From Comamonadaceae bacterium (lineage in GTDB: Bacteria; Pseudomonadota; Gammaproteobacteria; Burkholderiales; Burkholderiaceae_C), in assembly GCA_947483455.1 (NCBI GenBank), contig CANKNK010000033.1:1-10441 (forward strand): DNA of 10,441 nucleotides. Direction: 5' to 3'. The number at the start of each line of letters is the position of its first letter. Positions within the stretch are counted from its first letter, which is position 1. A program made the position numbers and the translations under genes. This document shows positions 1 through 6,973 of this stretch, in pieces. The notes under the pieces are model-generated. The model was not told the DNA's origin. It saw only the letters and a list, made by a program, of their open reading frames with translations, and searched no databases.

Positions 1-947
1 TCGCTATAGGGGTGCACACTGCTCCAGTGCTGCGCCAAATCCAGACGGCGGCAGACCCAAACCTGGTCGTGCGACTGCACATGGTCCAAAAACCGCTGCA
101 AAGCGGTGATGCGCCCGGGCCGACCCAGCAAACGGCAATGCATGCCAATGCTCATCATCTTGGGTGCGTTGTCGCCTTGCGGGTCGCCTTCGGCATACAG
201 CGCATCAAAGCTGTCTTTCATGTACTGAAAGAAAGGATCGGCGTGTGAATAGCCTTGGGGCAGCGCAAAGCGCATGTCATTGCAGTCCAGGGTGTAGGGC
301 ACGATCAACTGCGGCACCACGGTGCCGTCGGTTTTTTGCACCTTCATCCAAAACGGCAAGTCGTCGCCGTAGTAGTCGCTGTCATAGGCAAAGCCGCCGT
401 AGTCCGCTACCAGGCGGCGGGTGCGCGGGCTGTCGCGCCCGGTGTACCAGCCCAAGGGGCGTTCGCCACACAAGTCGCGCAGTATGTCCATGGCCTCGCG
501 CATATGGGCGCGTTCGGTGGCCTCGTCGATGTTTTGGTAATGAATCCACTTCAGGCCATGGCAGGCGATGTCATGGCCCAGCGCCTGAAACGCAGCGCAC
601 AACTCGGGGTGTTTTTGTAGCGCGGTGGACACGCCAAATACCGTCAGCGGCAGCTTGCGTTTTTCAAATTCGCGCAGGATGCGCCAGACCCCTGCGCGCG
701 AGCCATATTCGTAAATACCTTCCATGCTGATATGGCGCTCAGGAAAGGCAGCGGGGTTAAACATTTCGGATAAAAACTGTTCGGAACCGGCATCGCCGTG
801 CAAGACGCTGTTTTCACCACCCTCTTCGTAATTGAGGACAAACTGCACGGCCACCCGGGCATTGCCCGGCCAGCGCGGCTGTGGCGGCTTAGCGCCATAG
901 CCGACGAGATCGCGGGGATAGGGGGCCGTCGTGTCGTAATGGGGCAT
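1..947 (-). CDS. puuE: Allantoinase PuuE, cofactor-independent polysaccharide-deacetylase type (3' end cut by window)
   Basis: Cytoplasmic enzyme that opens the allantoin ring to allantoate in purine degradation. It belongs to the polysaccharide deacetylase (NodB) fold family, not the metal-dependent amidohydrolase allantoinases. The minus-strand translation begins MPHYDTTAPYPRDLVGYG and shows the PuuE hallmarks: VQFVLNYEEGGENSVLHGD, SMEGIYEYGSRAGVWR, GHDIACHGLKWIHYQ, GWYTGRDSPRTRRL, DYGGFAYDSDYYGDDLPFW, PYTLDCNDMRF, and near the end MMSIGMHCRLLGRPGR. 315 codons are visible, ending ...SSVHPYS at the window edge. From memory the family is about 310-320 residues, so only a few codons and the stop are missing. 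The start is the ATG at 945-947; a second ATG at 949-951 is out of frame. The Shine-Dalgarno is weak (GGA). It is divergent from uraH. An OHCU decarboxylase (uraD) gene would be expected just beyond the edge. Confidence 0.96.
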   Translation of the reverse strand, partial: MPHYDTTAPYPRDLVGYGAKPPQPRWPGNARVAVQFVLNYEEGGENSVLHGDAGSEQFLSEMFNPAAFPERHISMEGIYEYGSRAGVWRILREFEKRKLPLTVFGVSTALQKHPELCAAFQALGHDIACHGLKWIHYQNIDEATERAHMREAMDILRDLCGERPLGWYTGRDSPRTRRLVADYGGFAYDSDYYGDDLPFWMKVQKTDGTVVPQLIVPYTLDCNDMRFALPQGYSHADPFFQYMKDSFDALYAEGDPQGDNAPKMMSIGMHCRLLGRPGRITALQRFLDHVQSHDQVWVCRRLDLAQHWSSVHPYS

Positions 948-1042
948 GCATCCGATGGTAGCGGCAAAGCGGGGGCGCCCGCTAGTGTGCAGAGCCCGCA
1001 AAGCACTGATTACACTTTCGCCCTATTTGAGGGGAATCGACT
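948..1042. promoter_or_regulatory. Divergent intergenic region between puuE and uraH
   Basis: These 95 bases separate two head-to-head purine genes and must hold both start signals. Weak overlapping -10-like hexamers are visible. TACACT at 1011-1016 points toward uraH, and on the other strand TGTAAT (plus-strand 1009-1014) points toward puuE. Neither has a convincing -35 box. The uraH Shine-Dalgarno AGGGG lies at 1030-1034, 8 bases before its ATG. I see no clear operator dyad. Shared control by a purine-responsive regulator would be inference only. Confidence 0.4.
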
Positions 1043-1396
1043 ATGGGCCTGAGCACCCACGTTTTGGATACCATGCACGGCACGCCCGCAGCGGGTATGC
1101 AGGTGCGCTTGTACAGTATGCAGGGCCCCCAGCGCACCCTGGTCAAGGAACTGGTGCTCAACGCCGACGGGCGCAATCCTGATGGTTTGTTGTACGAGCA
1201 CAGCGCGCTGCGGACTGGCTGTTATCGCCTGGAGTTTGCGGTAGCCGATTACTTCCGCGTGCGGGGCGTGGACTTGCCTGAGCCCCCATTTTTAGACCAA
1301 GTGGGCATCGACTTTGGTATCGCCGATGCCAGCGCCCATTACCATGTGCCGCTTTTGGTCAGCCCCTGGAGTTATTCCACCTACCGGGGCTCCTAA
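1043..1396 (+). CDS. uraH: 5-hydroxyisourate hydrolase (transthyretin-like)
   Basis: Hydrolyses 5-hydroxyisourate, the product of urate oxidation, to OHCU. It works in the cytoplasm between PuuD and OHCU decarboxylase on the way to allantoin. The 117-residue protein has the usual single transthyretin-like domain. The N-terminal signature LSTHVLDTMHGTPAAG covers residues 3-18. DGR is at 42-44, HYHVPLLVSP at 99-108, and the C-terminal tetrapeptide YRGS at 114-117 separates these hydrolases from true transthyretins. By family knowledge the catalytic set corresponds to His6, Arg44, His101 and the YRGS tail, and all are present. The ATG has a good Shine-Dalgarno (AGGGG, 8 bases upstream). No signal peptide is seen. 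The gene is divergent from puuE and convergent with the lipoprotein gene, whose stop lies 26 bases away. Confidence 0.97.
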   Translation: MGLSTHVLDTMHGTPAAGMQVRLYSMQGPQRTLVKELVLNADGRNPDGLLYEHSALRTGCYRLEFAVADYFRVRGVDLPEPPFLDQVGIDFGIADASAHYHVPLLVSPWSYSTYRGS

Positions 1397-1422
1397 GTGC
1401 TTGCCGCTGCCGCGCCGCAGGC

Positions 1423-2010
1423 CTATTTCTGCCCCTCGGTCAGGCTGTCCAATTGAAAGCGTCCGCTCTTGTGCCACAACCAGACCTCGGTGTAGCTGAT
1501 CTGCCCCATGCGCACCGGCGCCGGGAAAGGCGCGGCTGCACGCACCATGCTTTCAATTTCGGCCATCACCAGCGGTACCTGGTGGGGCGCGCGCGTCCAG
1601 CGCAGCGCCAGCACCTCGCCGCGCCGTCCAATATCGAGCTCCAGCACACCCACCGCTTGCAACAGCGGCGGCAGCTTACCGGCAAAGACGCGGTCCGCGT
1701 ATTTTTGGTACAGATGGGCGGCGGCGTCTTTGCGGAAATCGCGGGGGTTGAGCGCAAGAGAGGTCTTCGCCGGCGGGGCCTCGACCGGCGGCTGCGGGCT
1801 TACGGTGATCGGCGGCGGGGCTGCAGGTGGGGCCACGGGCTCGGGTACCGGGGGCGGAACACGGACGGGCGCGGGGACTTCGGGCGGGACGGGCTTGGGC
1901 GGCGCGGCGCAGCCGGCCAGCCATACGAGCAGGCACACCAATGGGCCCAGACAAAGCCTTTGCCAGTAAACGCCCGGGCGCATCTGCCACGGAAAATGCA
2001 AGGGCTGCAT
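1423..2010 (-). CDS. Proline-rich lipoprotein with TonB-C-like C-terminal domain (energy-transducer-like)
   Basis: 195 residues, function not known. The N-terminus has a hydrophobic stretch (about 20-33) ending in a lipobox LAGC with Cys34 as the lipidation site. AAPP follows, with no Asp at +2, which would favour outer-membrane sorting. Residues 37-80 are a proline/valine/alanine-rich linker like the periplasm-spanning region of TonB. From about 85 to 195 a folded domain contains VGVLELDIGRRGEVLALRW and MVRAAAPFPAPVR, which resemble TonB C-terminal domain strands and the usual AAPFP turn. The start at 2010 is backed by AAGGA (plus-strand 2016-2020) 5 bases upstream; an internal Met at residue 10 is an alternative. 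It lies among purine genes on the opposite strand to uraH and xdhC. A lipid-anchored TonB-like protein cannot engage ExbB/ExbD in the usual way, so a true TonB role is doubtful unless the segment is an uncleaved anchor. Confidence 0.8.
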   Translation of the reverse strand: MQPLHFPWQMRPGVYWQRLCLGPLVCLLVWLAGCAAPPKPVPPEVPAPVRVPPPVPEPVAPPAAPPPITVSPQPPVEAPPAKTSLALNPRDFRKDAAAHLYQKYADRVFAGKLPPLLQAVGVLELDIGRRGEVLALRWTRAPHQVPLVMAEIESMVRAAAPFPAPVRMGQISYTEVWLWHKSGRFQLDSLTEGQK

Positions 2011-2069
2011 GCCTATCCTTTCTATCGCTGTCTCAGTTGGGCACGCAGGGTGGCGCGCTCTAGGTATGT

Positions 2070-2885
2070 ATGCAAAGCCTGATCATCCGTTTTTTGGACC
2101 ACCTGGCCCTGTCACCCGCGGTATGGGTCCGGGTGCTGGCGACCCGTGGCTCGGTGCCAAGGGATGCCGGCGCCTGGATGGCGGTTTTCGCCGATGGTAC
2201 TGTAGGAACCATAGGCGGCGGCCGACTCGAGCAAGACGCCATCGCCCATGCCAAAGTATTGCTCACAGACCCCGGCGCGGCTCGTGGGCAGAGTTATGCC
2301 TTGGGCCCCAGCCTGGGCCAATGTTGCGGCGGACATGTGAGCTTGGGCTTTGAGCCGGTAAGCGCGCAGGACCTGGCCCGCTTGCGCCAAGACCTGCAAG
2401 CCGAACACCAACCAGTCGCCCTGTTTGGCGGTGGCCATGTGGGCCATGCATTGGTGCAGGTGTTTGCACATTTGCCGCTGGATGTGCACTGGATCGACAG
2501 CCGCGACGCCCCCTTCCCCGCTAGCGTCTCGGCCAATGTGCGCTGCGAACACTCGCAGCCCGTGCAAGACGCAGTGGCTACGCTGGCGCCCGGCGCCCGT
2601 GTGTTGATCATGAGCTTTAGCCATGCCGAAGACCTGGACATCGTGGCTGCCTGCCTGCTGCGCCAGCGGGCGCGCGCTGACCTGCCCTTTATCGGCCTCA
2701 TCGGTAGCAAAACCAAATGGGCCACCTTCCGCCAGCGCTTGGAGGCGCGCGGGTTTAGCGCGCAGGAGTTGGCGCATATCACCAGCCCCATCGGCTTGCC
2801 CGGACTGCGCGACAAGCGCCCCGAAGTGATTGCGGTCTCGGTGGCGGCGCAGCTAATGGCCCTGCCCGACGGGCCCAGGCCATAA
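2070..2885 (+). CDS. xdhC: Xanthine dehydrogenase accessory protein XdhC
   Basis: Molybdenum-cofactor chaperone. By family knowledge XdhC binds the cofactor, supports its sulfuration and inserts it into the large subunit of xanthine dehydrogenase, which makes urate. The 271-residue protein has the full XdhC/CoxI pattern: LATRGSVPRDAGAWM at 23-37, GGGRLE at 49-54, LGPSLGQCCGG at 78-88 (conserved Cys pair 85-86), then a Rossmann-like half with LFGGGHVG at 118-125, GLIGSKTK at 209-216 and SPIGLPG at 239-245. Length is normal. The ATG at 2070 is the first in-frame start after an in-frame TAG at 2061-2063, with only a short AGG at 2062-2064 as ribosome site. It is divergent from the lipoprotein gene across 59 bases and 53 bases upstream of puuD in the same direction. 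The xdhA and xdhB partners are absent here, so this chaperone must serve enzymes encoded elsewhere. Confidence 0.96.
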   Translation: MQSLIIRFLDHLALSPAVWVRVLATRGSVPRDAGAWMAVFADGTVGTIGGGRLEQDAIAHAKVLLTDPGAARGQSYALGPSLGQCCGGHVSLGFEPVSAQDLARLRQDLQAEHQPVALFGGGHVGHALVQVFAHLPLDVHWIDSRDAPFPASVSANVRCEHSQPVQDAVATLAPGARVLIMSFSHAEDLDIVAACLLRQRARADLPFIGLIGSKTKWATFRQRLEARGFSAQELAHITSPIGLPGLRDKRPEVIAVSVAAQLMALPDGPRP

Positions 2886-2938
2886 ACACGCCGCCGCCCT
2901 ACCTACAATTTCCCGCACCACCACCACAGTACGCCGCC

Positions 2939-4243
2939 ATGGAAACTTATCTGCTCGAATGGGCCAATCTGCTACTGCGCTGGGCGCATGTGGTGACTGC
3001 GGTGGCCTGGATAGGCGCCTCTTTCTACTTTGTTTTTCTGGACAGCAACCTGACGCCCCCCGAGGACGAAGACCTGCGACGCCAGGGCGTCAGCGGCGAA
3101 CTGTGGGCGGTTCATGGCGGTGGTTTTTACCACCCGGTGAAGTTTGCGGTGCGCCCGCCCGAGCTGCCAAAGCATCTGCATTGGTTTTACTGGGAAAGCT
3201 ACAGCACCTGGCTGACCGGCTTTGCGCTATTTACTATTTCCTACCTATGGAACGCCAGTAGCTATTTGATCGATACCTCGCGCATGGATTGGTCGCCTGC
3301 CGCTGCCGTAGGCGCGGCACTGGGATTTTTGGTGGTGTTTTGGTTGGCCTATGACGCGATATGTCGCCTGTGGGGCCAGCGCCCTGGCGGCGACCGCATC
3401 GTAGGCGGCTTGCTGGCCCTGCTCGTTTGCGCAGCAGCCTGGCTGGCCTGCCACTGGTTTGCCGGACGTGCCGCGTTTTTGCTACTGGGCGCGATGCTGG
3501 CCACGAGCATGAGCGCCAATGTGTTTTTCTGGATCATCCCCGGTCAGCGAACCGTCATCGCAAGCATTCGTGCGGGCGAGCCGGTCGATCCGATCCACGG
3601 CCAGCGCGGCAAGCAGCGCAGCGTGCACAACACCTATTTCACGCTGCCGGTACTGTTTGCCATGCTCAGCACGCACTACAGCTTTACCTACAACCATCCG
3701 CAGAACTGGCTGGTGCTGATAGCCATGATGGCAGCAGGGGCGTCCATCCGCCAGTTTTTTGTGCTGCGCCACGGCTACCAACTGGGCCGCAATGCCCATC
3801 CCTGGCCCTATGTGGCCGCAGGCCTGGTACTCATAGCCGCCCTGATCGTGGCGATGGCACCGCCCCGCGCTACGGACAGCACGGCGCTATCTGGCAGCAG
3901 CGCAGCGGCCCTTGGCGCCGATAGGGGTGCTAGCGTGACCGCAGGTTCTGGCACAGGCACGCCCGCGGGGCCTGGGCAGGCACAGGATAAAGAAAGCATG
4001 GCCATTGCTTACGCCCAAATCCAGCCGGTCATCGCCCAGCGCTGCTACGGTTGCCACGGCCAGGCGATGCAAATGAAAAATATCCGACTGGACTCGGCCG
4101 CGCTGCTGGCCCAAAACGCCCAGGCGGTATACCAACAAGCAGTGGTCCTCAAAGCCATGCCCATGAATAACGCCACGCGAATAACGGAAGACGAACGCGC
4201 GCTGATTAAAAAATGGTTTGAAGCGGGTGCGCTAACCCATTAA
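2939..4243 (+). CDS. puuD: Membrane urate hydroxylase PuuD with C-terminal cytochrome c domain
   Basis: Integral inner-membrane enzyme that oxidises urate to 5-hydroxyisourate and, by family knowledge, passes electrons through its cytochrome c to the respiratory chain instead of releasing hydrogen peroxide. 434 residues. About eight membrane segments can be read (roughly 13-33, 88-105, 121-140, 153-171, 177-200, 232-249, 256-272, 289-307). Family-like stretches include HVVTAVAWIGASFYF, VHGGGFYHPVKF, ESYSTWLTGFALF, ANVFFWIIPGQR and RSVHNTYFTLPVLF. Residues 310-350 are a low-complexity Ala/Gly/Ser/Thr linker. The cytochrome part has one haem motif CYGCH (369-373). MPM at 407-409 supplies a likely axial Met. 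The ATG at 2939 has no clear Shine-Dalgarno, so translation may be weak or coupled to xdhC. The next enzyme, UraH, is 1.9 kb upstream. Alternative starts are unlikely because METYLLEWANLLLRW leads straight into the first helix. Confidence 0.95.
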   Translation: METYLLEWANLLLRWAHVVTAVAWIGASFYFVFLDSNLTPPEDEDLRRQGVSGELWAVHGGGFYHPVKFAVRPPELPKHLHWFYWESYSTWLTGFALFTISYLWNASSYLIDTSRMDWSPAAAVGAALGFLVVFWLAYDAICRLWGQRPGGDRIVGGLLALLVCAAAWLACHWFAGRAAFLLLGAMLATSMSANVFFWIIPGQRTVIASIRAGEPVDPIHGQRGKQRSVHNTYFTLPVLFAMLSTHYSFTYNHPQNWLVLIAMMAAGASIRQFFVLRHGYQLGRNAHPWPYVAAGLVLIAALIVAMAPPRATDSTALSGSSAAALGADRGASVTAGSGTGTPAGPGQAQDKESMAIAYAQIQPVIAQRCYGCHGQAMQMKNIRLDSAALLAQNAQAVYQQAVVLKAMPMNNATRITEDERALIKKWFEAGALTH

Positions 4244-4364
4244 GTCCTGCAGAAAACCAATGCCTCAAACCCCTATAAAACTTTGGGGAATTGGGCCAAG
4301 TAAGTTGGGTGTCAGCAAATTAAAAAAATAATTGTGAATATCCTGTAAATTAATTCCGAAATAC

Positions 4365-4380
4365 CTAGGGTAAACCCTAG
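4365..4380. promoter_or_regulatory. Inverted repeat CTAGGGT-AA-ACCCTAG, candidate operator
   Basis: A perfect dyad with 7-base arms around a central AA, just 10 bases upstream of the candidate -35 box and centred near -53 relative to the estimated start of transcription. That is a typical place for an activator. The inner GGGTAAACCC (4368-4377) recurs at 9778-9787 in front of the alcohol dehydrogenase gene. The binding protein is unknown. A LuxR/NarL-type response regulator, the kind that often controls PQQ-dependent alcohol dehydrogenases, is a guess. Confidence 0.6.
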
Positions 4381-4390
4381 AAAACCCGTG

Positions 4391-4419
4391 TTGATTAATC
4401 GGATATTGCTTCATATACT
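4391..4419 (+). promoter_or_regulatory. Sigma70-type promoter for the solute-binding protein gene
   Basis: TTGATT at 4391-4396 (-35) and TATACT at 4414-4419 (-10) are separated by exactly 17 bases. They match consensus at 4/6 and 5/6 positions. Transcription would start near 4426, giving a leader of about 53 bases. The dyad at 4365-4380 sits directly upstream. Confidence 0.65.
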
Positions 4420-4478
4420 CTGCCGTCTTTTTCTAGACTGCGCAGTCACCCGCTGCATTTATACCTTCGGAGAATCTC

Positions 4479-5819
4479 ATGTTGCATTCCACTCGCCGCA
4501 AGGCCCTTAAATCGATCACAGGATTTGTCGCTGGAGTAGGAGCACCCGCCTTCTACATGAAGAACGCGTCTGCTGCGACATTTCGCAACGACCCGGGCAA
4601 CAGCAAAACCGTCACCATCGGCCTGACGCTACCTCTGACCGGCGCCTATGCGGACGAAGGTAAAGATGAGTTGCGCGCCTATGAACTGGCCATCAAGCAC
4701 ATCAATGGCGAAGGCGACGGCGGCATGCTCAAAACCATGAAGCCGCTGGTCCTCAAGGGCAACGGTATCTTGGGCAAGAAAGTGGAATATGTGCAGGGCG
4801 ATACCCAGACCAAAACCGATGTGGCGCGCGGTGTGGCCAAACGGATGATGGAAAAAGACGGTGCCATCATGTGTACCGGCGGTTCTTCTTCCGGCGAAGC
4901 CATCGCCATGCAATCACTGGCCCAGGAAATGGGTGTGATTTTCATGAACTGCCTGACGCACTCCAATGACACCACCGGCAAAGACAAGCGCCGCTATGGC
5001 TTCCGCCACTTCTTTAACGCCTATATGTCGGGCAAGGCCCTGGGCCCCGTGCTGGGCAAAGAATATGGCAAAGAGCGTATCGCTTACCACCTGACGGCCG
5101 ACTACACCTGGGGTTGGACGCAGCAAGAATCCATGAAAAACTCAACCGAAGCACTGGGCTGGAAAACCGCCAATGCCGTGAAAACACCTCTGGGCTCTGC
5201 CGATTTTTCACAGTACATCACCCCCGTGCTCAATTCGGGCGCGGACGTTTTGATTCTGAACCACTACGGCAAGGACATGATCAACTCGCTCACCCAGGCG
5301 GTGCAATTCGGACTGCGCGACAAGATGGCCAACGGCAAGCGCTTTGAAATCGTGGTGCCGCTGTTCTCCGAGCTGATGGCGCAGGGCGCAGGTTCCGCGA
5401 TCAAAGGCATTTTTGGTACCTCCAACTGGGATTGGGACTTGAAAGACGAGGGCTCCAAGAACTTCACCAAATCTTTTGTCGCTGCCTACAAGGAGCCACC
5501 GTCACAGGCCGCCCACACCGCGTATGTGCAAACCCTGCTGTACGCCAACGCCTGCGAAATGGCCGGCACCTTCAACCCCGAAGAAGTGATCAAAAAGCTC
5601 GAAGGCTTCAAGTTCGACGGCATGGGCAATGGCCCGACCGAGTACCGCGCTGAAGACCACCAGTGTTTCAAAGACGTGCTGGTGGTGCGCGGCAAGGAAA
5701 AGCCAGTGGGCAAGTGGGACCTGATGGACGTGCACCAGATCGTCCCGCGCGCGCAGGTGGAATACAAAGCCGATATCTTCGGCGGCGAGTTGGGACCCTA
5801 CAAAGTCGCAGTCGTTTAA
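4479..5819 (+). CDS. ABC transporter solute-binding protein, branched-chain amino acid/urea-type (LivK-like), Tat-exported
   Basis: Periplasmic receptor that should deliver a small solute to the permeases encoded next. 446 residues, type I periplasmic-binding fold of the Leu/Ile/Val-binding family: VTIGLTLPLTGAYADEG at 45-61, an INGEGDGG segment at 75-82, GTSNWDW at 313-319. The long lead fits a twin-arginine signal (STRRKALK at 4-11, hydrophobic 13-26, ASAA near 30-33), implying export as a folded protein. The start has a good Shine-Dalgarno GGAGA. The ligand cannot be read from sequence. The order receptor-permease-permease-ATPase-ATPase equals that of both liv and urt systems. Association with a PQQ alcohol dehydrogenase downstream makes an alcohol-related solute or its oxidation product a possibility, but that is inference. 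Family sure, substrate unknown. Confidence 0.93.
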   Translation: MLHSTRRKALKSITGFVAGVGAPAFYMKNASAATFRNDPGNSKTVTIGLTLPLTGAYADEGKDELRAYELAIKHINGEGDGGMLKTMKPLVLKGNGILGKKVEYVQGDTQTKTDVARGVAKRMMEKDGAIMCTGGSSSGEAIAMQSLAQEMGVIFMNCLTHSNDTTGKDKRRYGFRHFFNAYMSGKALGPVLGKEYGKERIAYHLTADYTWGWTQQESMKNSTEALGWKTANAVKTPLGSADFSQYITPVLNSGADVLILNHYGKDMINSLTQAVQFGLRDKMANGKRFEIVVPLFSELMAQGAGSAIKGIFGTSNWDWDLKDEGSKNFTKSFVAAYKEPPSQAAHTAYVQTLLYANACEMAGTFNPEEVIKKLEGFKFDGMGNGPTEYRAEDHQCFKDVLVVRGKEKPVGKWDLMDVHQIVPRAQVEYKADIFGGELGPYKVAVV

Positions 5820-5827
5820 TTCCCCGC

Positions 5828-5857
5828 TTGCAGGGACTTGGTATCAAGTCCCTGTAA
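5828..5857 (+). repeat. Strong stem-loop just after the binding-protein gene
   Basis: CAGGGACTTG (5831-5840) and CAAGTCCCTG (5845-5854) are perfect 10-base arms around a GTAT loop. Three more outer pairs, including one G-U, extend the stem to 13 bases. No T-run follows, so it is more likely a 3' stabiliser of the binding-protein mRNA than a terminator by itself. It begins 9 bases after the stop codon. Confidence 0.75.
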
Positions 5858-5874
5858 GGGCAGTGGTACCCTGC

Positions 5875-5918
5875 GGGTTCCCAGTAATTGCAAAATTACG
5901 GAACCCGATTCTTTTTTT
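5875..5918 (+). terminator. Intrinsic terminator between binding-protein and permease genes
   Basis: GGGTTCC (5875-5881) pairs with GGAACCC (5900-5906) and, after a two-base CA bulge, GTAATT (5884-5889) pairs with AATTAC (5894-5899) across a GCAA tetraloop. A run of seven T follows at 5912-5918. This is a textbook Rho-independent terminator inside an operon. Partial read-through would make the receptor mRNA more abundant than the downstream permease and ATPase mRNA. Confidence 0.85.
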
Positions 5919-5956
5919 GAGTGCAGCTAGCGCAGTTGCCAATCACAGGCGAAGCT

Positions 5957-6973
5957 ATGGACGCTATTTTTCTTCAGTTACTCAACGGTCTGGACAAGGG
6001 CAGTGCTTATGCGCTGATTGCCTTGGGGCTGACGCTGATTTTCGGCACCTTGGGCGTGGTCAACTTTGCGCATGGCGCATTGTTCATGCTGGGTGGCTTT
6101 TGCGCCGTTGGCGTGCAAAAGCTACTCAACCTGTCCACCCAGGTCAAAGACGAGAGCATTCCCGGCCTAGAGATGATGGTGGACGTGCCTTATCTGCAAG
6201 TGTGGTTTGGCGACGCCGGGGCACAACTCATCAGCTTTGCGGTGCCTATTTCCGTGATCGTGGCCATCCCCTTGATGCTGCTGGTCGGCGTGATCATGGA
6301 GCGCGGCCTGATTCGGCATTTTTACCATCGCACGCATGCAGACCAAATTTTGGTGACCTTTGGCCTGGCCATTGTGCTGCAAGAGCTGATTAAAAGTTTT
6401 TTCGGTGCCACCCCTATTCCCGTGCCCGCGCCACAGATGTTGACCGGTAGCGCCAATATTGGCGAATGGCTGGGCATGGGTGCCGGGGTGAGTTACCCCT
6501 GGTGGCGCCTGGTGTATTTCTGCTTTTCTACCGCCGTCATTGCCATGGTGTTTGCGTTTTTGCAATTCACCACCTTCGGCATGGTGGTGCGCGCGGGCAT
6601 GCGGGACCGCGAAACCGTAGGCCTGTTGGGCATCCATATCGAACGCCGCTTCACCATTGTTTTCGGCATCGCCGTGGTGGTGGCCGGTATCGCCGGCGCC
6701 ATGTACACGCCTATCGTGTCGCCCAATTACCGCATCGGCATGGACTTTTTGGTCTTGTCTTTTGTGGTGGTGGTGGTGGGCGGTATGGGCTCGCTGCCCG
6801 GTGCGGTGGCTTCCGGGTTTTTATTGGGCATCTTGCAATCTTTTGCATCGATGAATGAAGTGAAGCAGCTGATTCCCGGCATCGACCAGGTCATTGTGTA
6901 CTTGGTGGCAGTCGTCATTTTGCTGACCCGGCCGCGTGGTTTGTTGGGCCGCAAAGGCGTGATGGAGGACTGA
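5957..6973 (+). CDS. ABC transporter permease, LivH type
   Basis: First inner-membrane permease of the importer, 338 residues from the chosen start. The LivH signature [21 protein letters not shown] (10-30) and [16 protein letters not shown] (33-48) open the protein. The cytoplasmic coupling (EAA-like) loop [18 protein letters not shown] covers 209-226, and [17 protein letters not shown] lies at 275-291. The chain is hydrophobic throughout, with about eight helices. Residues 58-88 form a polar segment between the early helices, probably periplasmic. I start at the ATG 5957 (AGG at 5946-5948 as ribosome site) because the protein then begins [12 protein letters not shown] as in relatives. The longer reading from GTG at 5921 lies only 2 bases after the terminator T-run. 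It follows the receptor gene by 137 bases and overlaps the next permease by one base. Confidence 0.93.
   Translation: MDAIFLQLLNGLDKGSAYALIALGLTLIFGTLGVVNFAHGALFMLGGFCAVGVQKLLNLSTQVKDESIPGLEMMVDVPYLQVWFGDAGAQLISFAVPISVIVAIPLMLLVGVIMERGLIRHFYHRTHADQILVTFGLAIVLQELIKSFFGATPIPVPAPQMLTGSANIGEWLGMGAGVSYPWWRLVYFCFSTAVIAMVFAFLQFTTFGMVVRAGMRDRETVGLLGIHIERRFTIVFGIAVVVAGIAGAMYTPIVSPNYRIGMDFLVLSFVVVVVGGMGSLPGAVASGFLLGILQSFASMNEVKQLIPGIDQVIVYLVAVVILLTRPRGLLGRKGVMED
6964..6968 (+). promoter_or_regulatory. Shine-Dalgarno GGAGG of the second permease
   Basis: It lies inside the end of the first permease gene. Spacing is 4 bases to the ATG at 6973 and 7 bases to the ATG at 6976. The second is the more usual distance, so translation may begin at 6976 (MNTQAQQ), directly after the upstream TGA. 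Confidence 0.7.

Larger units (their letters stand above)
4244..4478. other. AT-rich intergenic region upstream of the ABC importer
   Basis: 235 bases with no gene. An AT-rich stretch (about 4318-4360) stands out from the GC-rich surroundings and could act as an UP-like or bending element. It is followed by a 16-base dyad and a sigma70-type promoter, listed separately. The first 50 bases after puuD hold a poor broken hairpin (CCCC 4270-4273 with GGGG 4285-4288) lacking a T-run, so I do not call a terminator for puuD. The Shine-Dalgarno GGAGA of the next gene lies at 4469-4473, 5 bases before its ATG. Confidence 0.7.

Noticed and set aside
12..1006. Several open frames on both strands across the allantoinase region
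   Set aside because: They overlap puuE in other frames, are rich in Arg/Cys/His, and have no family features.
1453..2082. Long plus-strand frame (209 codons) opposite the lipoprotein gene
   Set aside because: Arg/Gly-rich composition typical of antisense frames in GC-rich DNA; the minus-strand frame has signal peptide, domain and ribosome site.
2112..2777. Long minus-strand frame (221 codons) opposite xdhC
   Set aside because: The plus strand holds a complete, motif-rich XdhC; the minus-strand frame shows no recognisable domain.
4257..4294. Terminator after puuD
   Set aside because: CCCC/GGGG and CCAAT/ATTGG can pair, but the stem is interrupted by large unpaired segments and has no T-run.
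4244..4478. Sigma54 (-24/-12) promoter for the transporter
   Set aside because: No TGGC-N-TTGC type pair with correct spacing was found; a sigma70-type pair with ideal spacing is present.
5921..5956. Upstream GTG start adding 12 codons to the first permease
   Set aside because: It begins 2 bases after the terminator T-run with no Shine-Dalgarno; the ATG at 5957 has one and gives the family-typical N-terminus.
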